DNA of 64,000 nucleotides from Leptospira ellinghausenii (GCF_003114815.1 NZ_BFAZ01000009.1:1364001-1428000); one strand, 5' to 3'; positions 48,439-56,988 are shown, counted from the stretch's first letter. Notes: a model not told the origin generated them from the sequence alone. Translations and numbers: made by a program.

Positions 48439-48982
48439 TCCTACTTAAGGCAACATTTGTAATTCCTAAATAGGCTGATTGGTCTATTTGGGAAATCCGA
48501 ACGAGGTTTTGTTTGTATTCTGCTATCATCTCCTTATACCTTTGGTTGGCATCGAGTAATAAAAAATCAGCTACACGTTTTTCTTTTTTTAAATATAAGT
48601 TCGTAAGGAATTGGATCATATACGTTTTGTAATCTATTTCGGTATCAAAGAAGGTGATCAATTCCTTTGCTGGTAAAATAAAAACTTCTGAAGGTTCAAT
48701 GGCTATAATAGAATAGGTACTCGGTTTTTTCTGTAAGATGCTCGGAATACTTCCTAGTATGGATCCTTCAAACAAAAAAGATTTAATCCATTCTTTTTTA
48801 TCATTTTTGTAAACGAGTTTAAAAGCACCTTCCTTCACATAACCGATAGTATCCGAAGTTTGATTTTGTTTGATAAAGATTTCTTTTTTTCGAACCGAAA
48901 TTCTTTTACCGGAAGCTTCAAATTTTGGTAAAAAGGAATTTTGTTCGGTTTGTTTTTGCATTGAAACTGTTTCAATCCTCAT
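48383..48982 (-). CDS. Crp/Fnr-family transcriptional regulator
   Basis: The N-terminal cyclic-nucleotide-binding-like domain (residues 30-120) has IFIKQNQTSDTIGYVKEGAFKL and LFEGSILGSIPSILQKKPSTY. The C-terminal helix-turn-helix is VRISQIDQSAYLGITNVALSRIKK. No Fnr-type cysteine cluster and no canonical cAMP-binding RES motif is seen, so the signal is unknown. ATG 48961 is an alternative start. Divergent from trxA, with a palindrome between them that it might bind, and overlapping the DJ-1 gene 3' end. Confidence 0.85.
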   Translation of the reverse strand: MRIETVSMQKQTEQNSFLPKFEASGKRISVRKKEIFIKQNQTSDTIGYVKEGAFKLVYKNDKKEWIKSFLFEGSILGSIPSILQKKPSTYSIIAIEPSEVFILPAKELITFFDTEIDYKTYMIQFLTNLYLKKEKRVADFLLLDANQRYKEMIAEYKQNLVRISQIDQSAYLGITNVALSRIKKNSFLNTPKSLSHTIQ

Positions 48983-49044
48983 TGTTCAAATTTAGAGGAT
49001 TTTAGACGAATCGTAAATATTTTAATTTAAAAATAGAGAACCTT

Positions 49045-49068
49045 CTATATACCCTTGCGGGTATATAG
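49045..49068. promoter_or_regulatory. Perfect palindrome upstream of trxA
   Basis: CTATATACCC (49045-49054) and GGGTATATAG (49059-49068) are exact reverse complements separated by TTGC, ending 22 bp before the ATG at 49091. The ATACCC-N4-GGGTAT core resembles operators of CsoR/CstR/FrmR-type repressors (from memory). It could also fold as an RNA hairpin next to the AGGAGG ribosome site. Confidence 0.65.
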
Positions 49069-49090
49069 TCTAACGATTAGGAGGGAGAAT

Positions 49091-49405
49091 ATGCCAGAGA
49101 CCTATCCCAAAAGTTTTGAAACCTTACTCCAAACACATGAGAAACCAATCCTTGTGGATTTTTGGGCACCTTGGTGTGGACCATGTAAGATGGTGGCACC
49201 AGAACTTGAAAAACTTGCCAAAGATTGGAAAGGGAAAGTTTCCATCATCAAAGTGAATACGGACGAAAAACAAGAGATTGCAAACAGATATGGAATTTCC
49301 GGTATCCCTACATTTATCTTATTTAAGAATGGGAAAGAAGTTCATCGTATTTCTGGTGCTATGCGAAGTGAAGAGTTTAAAAAGGTGTTCGGTGGTTTCA
49401 TTTAG
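49091..49405 (+). CDS. trxA: Thioredoxin
   Basis: A 104-residue thioredoxin with the active site FWAPWCGPCKM (Cys29, Cys32), cis-Pro in GISGIPTFILFKNGKE, and normal length. Cytosolic dithiol-disulphide exchange. The start at 49091 follows AGGAGGGAGAAT; the frame upstream of it lies in the palindrome region. The perfect palindrome in front and the divergent Crp/Fnr-like gene suggest that it is an inducible, regulated thioredoxin, possibly linked to thiol or metal stress. Confidence 0.93.
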   Translation: MPETYPKSFETLLQTHEKPILVDFWAPWCGPCKMVAPELEKLAKDWKGKVSIIKVNTDEKQEIANRYGISGIPTFILFKNGKEVHRISGAMRSEEFKKVFGGFI

Positions 49406-49472
49406 CGAAACTTTTTTACTTGAATCAAACAAAAGAGAATCAGATACTTAGTTTCTGCTGAGGTAATCCTTC

Positions 49473-50765
49473 TTGAAAAAAGTAATCTTTACTCTTTTGT
49501 CATTCGTAATGTTACTCTGTAAAAATGGCCCCGTCGAAACGTCGATTGTTATCGAACGGATCCAAGCAGCATCATCTGCTGATGGAACAAATCCAATCAA
49601 CGTTTTCATTCCAGGTAAACATTGGAAACCAGAGACTAGTTTGGATGGGATCACTATCTTTTTTTCCAATGGTGCCAAATGGAACCAAGCAGGGAAAACA
49701 GATGGGCGTGCTTATTTTAATGAAATCTCCATTGAATGCCAAGAGAAAAAAGGATATGTTTCCTTTTACAAAGATGGAAGTTACGCTACAAACTTTGATT
49801 GTTCCAAAGAAACTCCCTTAAAAATCAAATCCAATGGTATCCATGTGATTTATCTTTTGCCCGATGGAGCAAATGGAATCAAAACTGTTTCCTTTTTTAA
49901 AAATGGAAAAAAACTCGATGTTTTATACCCAGAACCAATAGAGGGACAAGTTACAGCAAGTAGTACACTGCCTAATTATCCCGCCTATGGTATGTTTGAT
50001 GGAAGTATCGATTTTGCATGGGTGGAAGGTGTAAAAACGGATGGAGTCGGTGAATCCTTCAAAGTAGAACTCGAGAATCAAATTGATCTAGCTGGAATCG
50101 AAATATTCAACGGTTACCAAAGATTAGATGCACTTTTTTATAAAAATGGATCTGTAACGGAATTACTTGTGTCAAATGGAATCGATTCTTTTACGCTTCC
50201 GATCGCTGACAAACAAGGTGGGCAAAGGATATTTTTTCCGAAAATCCTTTCTGGAAAAACTTTCACTTTTACCATTCAAAAGGTGAGGACAGGGAAAACT
50301 TGGAAAGATACTGTCATTGCAGAGATCATTTTCTTAGGAGAAAATGGAAAACGTTTCACCGTGTTGGACCAAAATGCAAATCAATTCAAAGATGAAATTT
50401 TGAAAAAATCAAAAAACACAATTTTGGCAGGTGTTGTTAACAAAGCTTACTTTGCAGACATACCGGAAGGAAGAATGGATTATGTATTTAGATCAAATGG
50501 TTCCTTCGTGATTTGGTTAGATGATTTAAAAGAAAAACGTGTGTTAGATGGAAATTGGGTTTTTTTGGAGGCGAATGCCACTGAAGCCAAAATCAAAATT
50601 TTTGGACGGGATCATAAAGTGGTAACCCAAAGTTTAGATTCAAACAGCCCATATTCAGAAACCACTGAAGAAAAATCGACAGTGATCTTCGGTGATACTC
50701 TACTTGTGAAAAAATCAGGGAACGGCATCCAAATGGTGGGCAAAAAAGTCCAAATTTCGAATTAA
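49473..50765 (+). CDS. Lipoprotein with discoidin/NADase-type glycan-binding domain
   Basis: TTG start 49473 behind GAGG. The N-terminal signal ends at the lipobox VMLLC (Cys16). A discoidin-like domain (about 155-285) has ASSTLPNYPAYGMFDGSIDFAWVEG, then DGVGESFKVELENQIDLAGIEIFNGYQ, which matches the F5/8-type or NADase-type glycan-binding domain. The C-terminal beta domain (FRSNGSFVIWLDDLKEKRVLDGNW) is of unknown type. It is probably an envelope-anchored sugar-binding protein. First gene of a five-gene same-strand run with VanW and VanX. Confidence 0.8.
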   Translation: MKKVIFTLLSFVMLLCKNGPVETSIVIERIQAASSADGTNPINVFIPGKHWKPETSLDGITIFFSNGAKWNQAGKTDGRAYFNEISIECQEKKGYVSFYKDGSYATNFDCSKETPLKIKSNGIHVIYLLPDGANGIKTVSFFKNGKKLDVLYPEPIEGQVTASSTLPNYPAYGMFDGSIDFAWVEGVKTDGVGESFKVELENQIDLAGIEIFNGYQRLDALFYKNGSVTELLVSNGIDSFTLPIADKQGGQRIFFPKILSGKTFTFTIQKVRTGKTWKDTVIAEIIFLGENGKRFTVLDQNANQFKDEILKKSKNTILAGVVNKAYFADIPEGRMDYVFRSNGSFVIWLDDLKEKRVLDGNWVFLEANATEAKIKIFGRDHKVVTQSLDSNSPYSETTEEKSTVIFGDTLLVKKSGNGIQMVGKKVQISN

Positions 50766-50770
50766 ATCCA

Positions 50771-52042
50771 TTGTTTGGAAAAGATATTTATTGGTATGGT
50801 GTCCAAGCAATTTCCCTTTTAGAAACGGGGGAATTGCATTCACCAGACAGATCTCCTGTTTTTCGGATCGTAGCCTTTCTTTTCTCTGTTTTGGGAGTGA
50901 GTGAAGATAACCTTTTTTGCTTTCAAATAGTAACGGTTGTTTGGCTCCTGTTTTGTCTTTATCTCTCTCGTTTCTTTTTAAAGTCACCGATTGACAATTG
51001 GAATGTTTTTCCTTCTGCCATGGTATTAGTTTTAGGTTTTTTATACCCGAAACAAGCCTGGGCGCTTGGATTTCTCCTTCTTAGTATCGCTCTCTATCTT
51101 TCAAAATCGATCTCAAACCCTATTGTAAGATGGATTGGTTCTGGGATTTTTTTAGTTTTTGCCGCATGGTTTCATACGATGGTTGGCGTACTAGGACTTG
51201 GAGTTTGGATTTTATTCCAACTCCCTAGAAAGTACGATTTGATTTTTTTTCTATCTGCTTTGGTTTTACCACTCTTTGTTAAGTCGGAAACAAATGAACG
51301 TTTGGTGGTAGATACTAAGACGTTTCCGATCATTGCTGCTTTTGCTATGGTTGGAATTGGAATGGTATGGGACTGGATACGTCTGGTTTTTGGAAAAAAT
51401 ATTCTACTATCCTATGAGCCAATGTACAAAACCATTTCTTTTTTAGGTCTGTTACTTGTTGTACCTATCTTTCATTTTGCCGATATCCAATTTCGAATCT
51501 TAATTTCTGTGTTATTGATTGGCTCTCTATTTACTTTAGGTAACCGCAAAGAAGGATTCATCACTCTGATGAGTTTTGTATTATGGGTTACTACCTTAAT
51601 CCAATACCCACATTTATTTCGTTATCCCTATGAAACTATGTGGAGTCCTGGAGAGAAGGCAGCTTCCATTGCAGACAATGGTTTACTTGTAGCGCACCAT
51701 GGTTTTTGTGAGTACTACCATTTCCATTTTCGAAAAGACTGTTTGTCATGGGAACCTGACGAAAAAGCAATTCACGAAATGCCATCTGACACTAAGATTT
51801 ACCGTCTTGTGTATGGAATCAGAATGGAAAACCTAAGAGCGAGTAAGGAGAACGGCGAACGTATCTTTTCTATCATTGAACCTTTAGGTGAGTACCAATT
51901 GGTATTAGAAGAAGACTGGAATCATTATATTGATTGGTTGGAAAAAAGAGATTCAAAACTCCTGTTTGTTGCCAAGTCTTGGAAAAATCCCTATCGTAAA
52001 CGACCTAGTTTTATCCAGAGAAAACAAAATTATGGAATTTAG
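50771..52042 (+). CDS. Multi-pass membrane protein of unknown function
   Basis: About nine hydrophobic segments in the first 290 residues (LFCLYLSRFFL, WNVFPSAMVLVLGFLY, FLLLSIALYL, GLLLVVPIFHFA), then a soluble C-terminal part from about residue 295 with HHGFCEYYHFHFRKDC. The N-terminal GKDIYWYGVQAISLLETGELH recalls GT39/GT-C glycosyltransferases, which carry a periplasmic loop after TM1, but no DD/DE motif is clear. The likely start is TTG 50771, 5 bp after the lipoprotein stop; the frame is open further upstream without an ATG. It overlaps vanW by 11 bp. Confidence 0.7.
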   Translation: MFGKDIYWYGVQAISLLETGELHSPDRSPVFRIVAFLFSVLGVSEDNLFCFQIVTVVWLLFCLYLSRFFLKSPIDNWNVFPSAMVLVLGFLYPKQAWALGFLLLSIALYLSKSISNPIVRWIGSGIFLVFAAWFHTMVGVLGLGVWILFQLPRKYDLIFFLSALVLPLFVKSETNERLVVDTKTFPIIAAFAMVGIGMVWDWIRLVFGKNILLSYEPMYKTISFLGLLLVVPIFHFADIQFRILISVLLIGSLFTLGNRKEGFITLMSFVLWVTTLIQYPHLFRYPYETMWSPGEKAASIADNGLLVAHHGFCEYYHFHFRKDCLSWEPDEKAIHEMPSDTKIYRLVYGIRMENLRASKENGERIFSIIEPLGEYQLVLEEDWNHYIDWLEKRDSKLLFVAKSWKNPYRKRPSFIQRKQNYGI

Positions 52043-52913
52043 AATCTGGAATCGTTCTTCATCGGTATTTCCAAAAAAAGTCCACAGAAGTGAACTCCGC
52101 TTATTTTTAGGAAAACTCTATTTTCAGTGGAAACGATATTTGCGTTGGTTATGCGAACGAAGTACGTTTGCAACCCATCGTATCCATTCGCAAACATTAG
52201 AAATGGATTTTCCGATTTCCATCGTCACTCATCATTCTCCCATTTACCGTAAACTTAAAGATGTACCTATGTACTTACAAGAGAACAAAAAAGTAAATCT
52301 CTCGATCGCCATAAGTCAGTTAAATGGAATCATATTAGCACCTGGCGAAGTGTTTTCCTTTTGGTATCTGGTCGGAAAACCTACGAAAAAAAAAGGATAC
52401 CTACCTGGGATGCAATTGAAAAACGGAGGATTTGTTGAACGAACGGGTGGGGGGCTTTGCCAAATGGCAAATTTAATCTATTGGATGACACTCCACACAC
52501 CATTAACCGTAAAAGAAAGATGGCGGCATAGTTTTGATATTTTTCCAGATTCCAATCGTACTCTTCCCTTTGGATCTGGTGCTACTTTATCTTATAATTA
52601 CATTGATTTACAAATCCAAAACACAACAAAACAAGCATTTGTCCTAAACCTTTGGATCGACAAAGATGAATTATTTGGTGAATGGAGAACCGACTTAGAG
52701 ATTCCGTTTACTTATACAGTTTACGAATCTTACCATGCATTTTGTGCAGAACCTTGGGGTGGTTATACAAGGCGAAATACCATTCGTAGGAAGGTGATTT
52801 CAAAAGAGTCAAAAGAATTGATCGAAGATCAATTGGTGACAGAAAACATCGCTTGGATGATGTATGAACCTCTTTTAGAGTCTAAAGGAACCAAAGAGTC
52901 AAATCCTGGCTAA
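52032..52913 (+). CDS. VanW-family protein
   Basis: VanW proteins are accessory, of unknown activity, named from the vanB glycopeptide-resistance cluster. The domain here is complete: NLSIAISQLNGIILAPGEVFSFWYLVG, GYLPGMQLKNGGFVERTGGGLCQMANLIYWM, ERWRHSFDIFPDS and LPFGSGATLSYNYIDLQIQN. No signal peptide. I start at ATG 52032, overlapping the membrane-protein gene by 11 bp. It lies 64 bp before a vanX-type dipeptidase gene. Confidence 0.9.
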   Translation: MEFRIWNRSSSVFPKKVHRSELRLFLGKLYFQWKRYLRWLCERSTFATHRIHSQTLEMDFPISIVTHHSPIYRKLKDVPMYLQENKKVNLSIAISQLNGIILAPGEVFSFWYLVGKPTKKKGYLPGMQLKNGGFVERTGGGLCQMANLIYWMTLHTPLTVKERWRHSFDIFPDSNRTLPFGSGATLSYNYIDLQIQNTTKQAFVLNLWIDKDELFGEWRTDLEIPFTYTVYESYHAFCAEPWGGYTRRNTIRRKVISKESKELIEDQLVTENIAWMMYEPLLESKGTKESNPG

Positions 52914-52977
52914 AAAGAATTGTTATGGAAATGATTCTCAAAAAAGGGCAAATGGTTTTGCATTTAGAAGAATAATT

Positions 52978-53685
52978 ATGGATATGGAAATAAAATGTAG
53001 ATGGATCGCTGTTTGTATGAGAATAATCACAATTTTTGTTCTCTTTAATTTCTCGATTGTAGCAGAACCAAAACCAACAACTCTTCTTGTATTCCGAGAG
53101 AAGGAATACAGGTCCTCATACCAAAACGATCCAAATCGAAAGTTAATCAATTTAGAAACCATACCTGGGATTCGATTGGATATCAAATATGCAACCACTG
53201 ATAATTTTACTGGGCAAAAGATTTATAAAGAAGCAAAGGCTTTTGCAAGAAAACCAGTGGCCGAAGCCTTACGAAAGGCCCAAATGGAATTTTTAAAACT
53301 TGGGTATTCCATCCAAATTTATGATGCCTATAGACCCTACCGAGCAACTGTTACTTTTTATGAAATCATAAAAGATACCCGATATGTTGCCTCACCTAAA
53401 ACTGGATCAAAGCATAACAAAGGTTGTGCGATAGATCTTACCTTAGTGGATACAAAGACAAATCAAGAACTCCAAATGCCAACTAAATATGATTCTTTTG
53501 AGAGAGCAGCTTGGGCAGAGGCACCTGTTTCAGATCCAATCGCCAAAAAAAATCGAGATACCTTCATCCAAGTATTAACTCAATTTGGATTTCGTGTGAA
53601 CAGAACAGAGTGGTGGCATTTTGATTTTTTGGAATGTAATGGATTTGAAGTGTTGGACATTCCGTTTGAAGGATTAGAAAATTAG
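52978..53685 (+). CDS. D-alanyl-D-alanine dipeptidase (VanX/DdpX type), exported
   Basis: A zinc dipeptidase that cleaves D-Ala-D-Ala, in DdpX/VanX style. Ligands and catalytic residues are visible: SKHNKGCAIDLTL (His, Asp), EWWHFDF (Glu, His) and the substrate Arg in YDAYRPYRA. An N-terminal hydrophobic segment (IITIFVLFNFSIVAEP) indicates export, as in periplasmic murein-recycling forms. Alternative ATG at 52984. It follows vanW by 64 bp and precedes the WG-repeat gene by 17 bp. Confidence 0.9.
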   Translation: MDMEIKCRWIAVCMRIITIFVLFNFSIVAEPKPTTLLVFREKEYRSSYQNDPNRKLINLETIPGIRLDIKYATTDNFTGQKIYKEAKAFARKPVAEALRKAQMEFLKLGYSIQIYDAYRPYRATVTFYEIIKDTRYVASPKTGSKHNKGCAIDLTLVDTKTNQELQMPTKYDSFERAAWAEAPVSDPIAKKNRDTFIQVLTQFGFRVNRTEWWHFDFLECNGFEVLDIPFEGLEN

Positions 53686-53702
53686 TTTTTGCGGAGAGTT
53701 TG

Positions 53703-54287
53703 ATGTACCAAAAGTATTTATTCATTACGTTATTGTTGATGACTGGTTCCTTGTTTTCCCAATCCAAAGGGATCACTTCCTTTGAAGAAAACGGTTTGTT
53801 TGGTTTCAAAGACAAAAAAGGAAAAGTGATCATCAAACCTCAATACGAACAAGCCATGGAATTTTCCAAATCGAGTGTCGCCTTTGTCGTTTCGAAAAAC
53901 AAATGGATTTGTATTGATACAAAAAACAATTTTTTATTGGAAAGTTTTCTCTATGACAATGGCCCTGACTACATTGTTGAATCGCTCGCACGTTATGTGG
54001 AAGAGGGAAAGATGGGTTTTCATAATGAACGTTGCCAAAAAGTCATCGAAGCTCAGTATGACTTTGCATATCCTTTCGAAAATGGATATGCGATCGTTTG
54101 TAATGGATGTGAGTTGCAACCTGAAGGGGAACACAAACGAATCGTGGGTGGAAAGTACGGAATCATAAACAAAAAAGGTAAGATAGTCCTTCCTATTGAA
54201 TATGAGGCAATTGGATCGATTGATGCGAAAAGACGTACTGCGGAAGTGAAGAAGGATGGGAAATCAGTGAAGGCGAAATTGAAGTAA
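53703..54287 (+). CDS. WG-repeat exported protein
   Basis: A signal peptide (LFITLLLMTGSLFSQ) precedes WG-type (KWG/YGFINxxG) beta repeats: LFGFKDKKGKVIIKPQYEQA, MGFHNERCQKVIEAQYDFAYPF and YGIINKKGKIVLPIEYEAI. Such repeats form small beta-propeller-like binding modules. ATG 53703 with GGAGAG upstream. Last gene of the VanW/VanX run; secreted binding protein of unknown partner. Confidence 0.85.
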   Translation: MYQKYLFITLLLMTGSLFSQSKGITSFEENGLFGFKDKKGKVIIKPQYEQAMEFSKSSVAFVVSKNKWICIDTKNNFLLESFLYDNGPDYIVESLARYVEEGKMGFHNERCQKVIEAQYDFAYPFENGYAIVCNGCELQPEGEHKRIVGGKYGIINKKGKIVLPIEYEAIGSIDAKRRTAEVKKDGKSVKAKLK

Positions 54288-54364
54288 GAGTAGGGGAGTT
54301 TGAAATTCGTCAAAAATATTTGTAAGGCGAACAATACTAGTTTTGAGAATTAACACATTATACA

Positions 54365-54392
54365 CCTACCGAGATTTGTGAATCTCGATAGG
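54365..54392. terminator. Strong hairpin after WG-repeat gene, possible terminator
   Basis: CCTACCGAGATT (54365-54376) and AATCTCGATAGG (54381-54392) pair over 12 positions, with one mismatch, around TGTG. No clear T-run follows, so termination is possible but not proven. The gap 54288-54665 also holds a gene remnant and a family B repeat. Confidence 0.5.
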
Positions 54393-54415
54393 GATAGCAA
54401 TTCTATTACTGATTA

Positions 54416-54548
54416 TTATTTTGGATTTCTTGCTTTTTCGATTTCGGCGCTGATGCCATCGTATAAAGCATTGATTCCTTTTGTGGCAGAAGCAATATAC
54501 AAAGCAGTCTTTGCCTTTTCATCTGGTGCTGCTTTCAGGCTCAATGAG
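54416..54548 (-). pseudogene. Truncated 3' end of a small gene
   Basis: On the minus strand a frame ending in TAA at 54416-54418 encodes a protein-like, charged tail (SLSLKAAPDEKAKTALYIAS then GINALYDGISAEIEKARN). The frame is open upstream only through the family B repeat (to a TGA at 54641-54643) and has no ATG. The repeat appears to have replaced the 5' part. The original function is not recognisable. Confidence 0.35.
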
Positions 54549-54559
54549 ATTCTTGCGCC

Positions 54560-54660
54560 AGCGATTGTAGCGGAAATCCTTTCGCAAGAGCGAAAGATTG
54601 GAGCGAAAAGCGCGGTCGTTATGCGATGGTTTAGGTCGCTTCAAACAAGTTCGAGGCGCC
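54560..54660. repeat. Family B intergenic repeat, copy 2
   Basis: Contains GCGATTGTAGCGGAAATC, the hairpin CTTTCGC/GCGAAAG (54580-54597), AAAGATTGGAGCG, and GGCGCC at 54655-54660. This parallels 44308-44360 (AGCGGAAATCCTTT, hairpin, AAAGATTGCAGCG, GGCGCC). The loop stems differ in sequence but keep pairing, which suggests selection on the structure. Confidence 0.65.
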
Positions 54661-54665
54661 GAGAA

Positions 54666-55094
54666 TCATGATTTTAAATGCGGTGACAGGACTGGTAAAA
54701 AAAAGGAATAATCCTTTTTGCCCACTTGGATGAAAGCAAAAGATTCAGTGTTGGTTTCTAGATAGATTTTTCCAAAGAACCAACCCATTTTTGTGCTACA
54801 ACTTTTCATCGAATCGAATTCGATTGGAATGTGAGATGGCTCACTAAAGGCTGGGTTTCGTAACAAATGAAACCTTTTGTTTGTTAAAACGAGTAACCAT
54901 TTTCCTGCACTATAACGTTTCTGTTTGGTTTCCAGAATGCTAATGGTATAACCTTGGATGATTTCATCTTCTTCTAAGAATTGGTGGAGGATTTTGAATT
55001 CTGGTGTGTAGAGGTATAAAATATCAATATTGATGTTGGAAAGGTGAGAGATGAGGGAAAGTATTTGTGATTTGACTGTGTTTTCACTTAACAT
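54666..55094 (-). CDS. PH-like domain protein (YokE-like)
   Basis: A 142-residue soluble protein. The C-terminal 90 residues show a bacterial PH-like pattern: GKWLLVLTNKRFHLLRNP, IPIEFDSMKSCSTKMGWFFG, and KIYLETNTESFAFIQVGKKD. The family (YokE/bPH) is thought to bind lipids or other ligands, and function is poorly known. The 3' end abuts the family B repeat. Confidence 0.7.
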   Translation of the reverse strand: MLSENTVKSQILSLISHLSNINIDILYLYTPEFKILHQFLEEDEIIQGYTISILETKQKRYSAGKWLLVLTNKRFHLLRNPAFSEPSHIPIEFDSMKSCSTKMGWFFGKIYLETNTESFAFIQVGKKDYSFFLPVLSPHLKS

Positions 55095-55233
55095 ACAGTA
55101 ATCCTTGGCATCTGTTTTCCATCACTCTATTGAATTTACGATGATTCTTTGTAAAAAAAATATTTCTCAATCAAACACCCAGAACAATGGAAAGGATTTT
55201 ACTCCAATCCATTCTCTGCGTGCTGTTAGTTGA

Positions 55234-55653
55234 CTATACTGCGTTAACGACTAAATCTCCACCGGCTTTCACTTCGCCAGCTTCGTTTTTTGCTTCTACG
55301 AGTACGGTTACCGTTTTTTTACCATCTTTTTCAAATTTCTTTTTGATGGTTCCCACAATTGTGAGTTTTTCACCTAACTTCGTCATGGCTTTGAAAGTTA
55401 CACCAAAGTAAGCAATGTCTTTTTGGTCAGCCCAAGAAGTACAAAGTCTGCCTACTTGTGCCATCACATACATTCCATGAGAGATGGTTCCATCGAGTCC
55501 TGCTTTTCTTGCGAAATCAGGGTCATTATGGATTGGGTTAAAATCTCCAGATGCTCCCGCATAACGAACTAAATTTGCATGTTCGATCACAGGGATATCG
55601 AGTGGAGGAAGAGTTTGACCAACTTCTACTTTATCAAATTGAATTTTTGCCAT
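55234..55653 (-). CDS. MaoC-like dehydratase, HadB-type
   Basis: A hot-dog-fold (R)-hydroxyacyl dehydratase/hydratase. The catalytic hydratase-2 motif is present: RYAGASGDFNPIHNDPDFARKAGL (Asp, Asn, His), and SHGMYVMAQVG follows. 139 residues, with AGGAGG before the ATG. It is 17 bp downstream of the HadA-like gene, an arrangement seen for mycobacterial HadA-HadB heterodimers in fatty-acid elongation. Confidence 0.88.
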   Translation of the reverse strand: MAKIQFDKVEVGQTLPPLDIPVIEHANLVRYAGASGDFNPIHNDPDFARKAGLDGTISHGMYVMAQVGRLCTSWADQKDIAYFGVTFKAMTKLGEKLTIVGTIKKKFEKDGKKTVTVLVEAKNEAGEVKAGGDLVVNAV

Positions 55654-55670
55654 AGTTTGCCTCCTTGGAA

Positions 55671-56108
55671 TTAATCCTTACGAATGAAAATCGCCATCTC
55701 TGCTGAAAGGATAGGATCATCTTTTTCATCATAGATTGTTGTTTTGAAAGTTACAATTTCTGCTCTTCCAACTTTTACGTCGGAGATTTCAGATTGTGCG
55801 TACACTTTGCCCGGATAAAGGATTTTGTGGTACGTATATTCTTCTTTCAAGTGAAGGATTTTGGAAAGGTCGATACCGAGTTCTGCCATATCGTTCCAAA
55901 TCTTTGGGTAACCCCAAAACATGATGACAGTAGGGAAAGTTGGTGGAGCAGGAACATCTGAGTATCCTGCTTTTTTTGCTTCTTCTACGTCAAAATAGAT
56001 TGGGTTTTTTTCGTTGATGGCGAGGCAAAATTCTTTAATTTTTCCTCGTTCCACTGTGAAATCAAAACGATCTAGTTTTTTTCCAACTATATCTTTTGTT
56101 ATTGCCAT
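55671..56108 (-). CDS. MaoC-like dehydratase subunit, HadA-type
   Basis: The partner of the HadB-like protein: an FAS1/MaoC N-terminal hot-dog domain with [23 protein letters not shown] and [16 protein letters not shown]. The catalytic Asp and His of the hydratase-2 motif are absent (NEKNPIY), as in the structural subunit HadA. I choose ATG 56108 because AAGGAG is nine bases away; ATG 56114 is also possible. It lies 13 bp after the lipase gene. Confidence 0.85.
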   Translation of the reverse strand: MAITKDIVGKKLDRFDFTVERGKIKEFCLAINEKNPIYFDVEEAKKAGYSDVPAPPTFPTVIMFWGYPKIWNDMAELGIDLSKILHLKEEYTYHKILYPGKVYAQSEISDVKVGRAEIVTFKTTIYDEKDDPILSAEMAIFIRKD

Positions 56109-56121
56109 TGGCATTTTCTCC

Positions 56122-56988
56122 TTAGTGTTTGTCGATCCATGCAACTAACTCTTTTAAGACGATTGCCCTGTCTTTAGGAAGTTCGTTCATGGTTTCATGG
56201 TATAAATCATCAAAAAGTCTCATGGTTTTGTCTTTTGAAGCTACACGTTCAAATGCATCCACAGTTCCTTCTGGAAGAGCAATTTGATCTTGTTTTCCAT
56301 GGAACATATAGATAGGAACTTTTATTTTCTCAGCAGATTCCAATGCAAGTGTGTAACAGTTGAGAAGGTAATCACCGAGATACGTACAAACATTTCCATG
56401 TACGAGTGGGTCTTTGACATAAGCATCTACAATTGTTTTATCTCGTGATATGAGGTTTACATTGAGTCCTGTTGGGATGGTGAGTGTTGGTAATGCTTTT
56501 GCTAAAAAACCACCAGCTGCTTTCTTAATGTCCATCACAAGATCCGTTTTGACTTTGATAGGAAGGGCACTACAAATGTAAGCATCCAAATCATTTTGGT
56601 AATTGTCAGTAGCTGTATAAAGAAAAGTAACAGCAGCACCCATGGAGTGTCCAAGTAAAGTAACTTTACTTACACCTTCGTTTTGTTTTGCGATGTCAAT
56701 GAGTTGTTTTAAGTCTGCAAAAAAATCAGAAAAATGGGTGATGACACCTCGGCGACCATCAGATTTACCATGGCCTCGGCAGTCGATTAGGTAGATGGCA
56801 TAATTACGTTCCGCCATTGCTTCTAACAAAAAATTGTAACGTCCGCCGTGTTCCCCAATCCCATGGTGGACAACGAGCACACGTTTGACTCCTGACTTAG
56901 GTCGGTAGATCTGGTAATAAATTTTACCACCATCTTTGTTTAGAAAGGTAGACTCCACGCGGGAGTAGGCTTGTTCCCAATTACTCAT
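56122..56988 (-). CDS. Alpha/beta hydrolase, monoacylglycerol-lipase-like
   Basis: A serine hydrolase of the MGLL/PldB group. The nucleophile is in [12 protein letters not shown] (Ser about 116), the acid in FHGKQDQIA, and the base in [10 protein letters not shown]. The oxyanion HG motif is [13 protein letters not shown], and [12 protein letters not shown] is characteristic. No signal peptide with the ATG at 56988. First of a three-gene minus-strand unit with the HadA/HadB-like dehydratases, which suggests lipid turnover. Confidence 0.88.
   Translation of the reverse strand: MSNWEQAYSRVESTFLNKDGGKIYYQIYRPKSGVKRVLVVHHGIGEHGGRYNFLLEAMAERNYAIYLIDCRGHGKSDGRRGVITHFSDFFADLKQLIDIAKQNEGVSKVTLLGHSMGAAVTFLYTATDNYQNDLDAYICSALPIKVKTDLVMDIKKAAGGFLAKALPTLTIPTGLNVNLISRDKTIVDAYVKDPLVHGNVCTYLGDYLLNCYTLALESAEKIKVPIYMFHGKQDQIALPEGTVDAFERVASKDKTMRLFDDLYHETMNELPKDRAIVLKELVAWIDKH

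Noticed and set aside
52032..53685. Vancomycin-resistance operon
   Set aside because: vanW and vanX-type genes are present, but vanH, vanA/B ligase, vanR and vanS are not, and VanX here is exported as in murein-recycling enzymes.
54378..54671. Plus-strand frame through the family B repeat as a 97-residue gene
   Set aside because: The plus-strand protein has no plausible domain, and the minus-strand frame over the same bases is more protein-like; the 3' part is repeat sequence.
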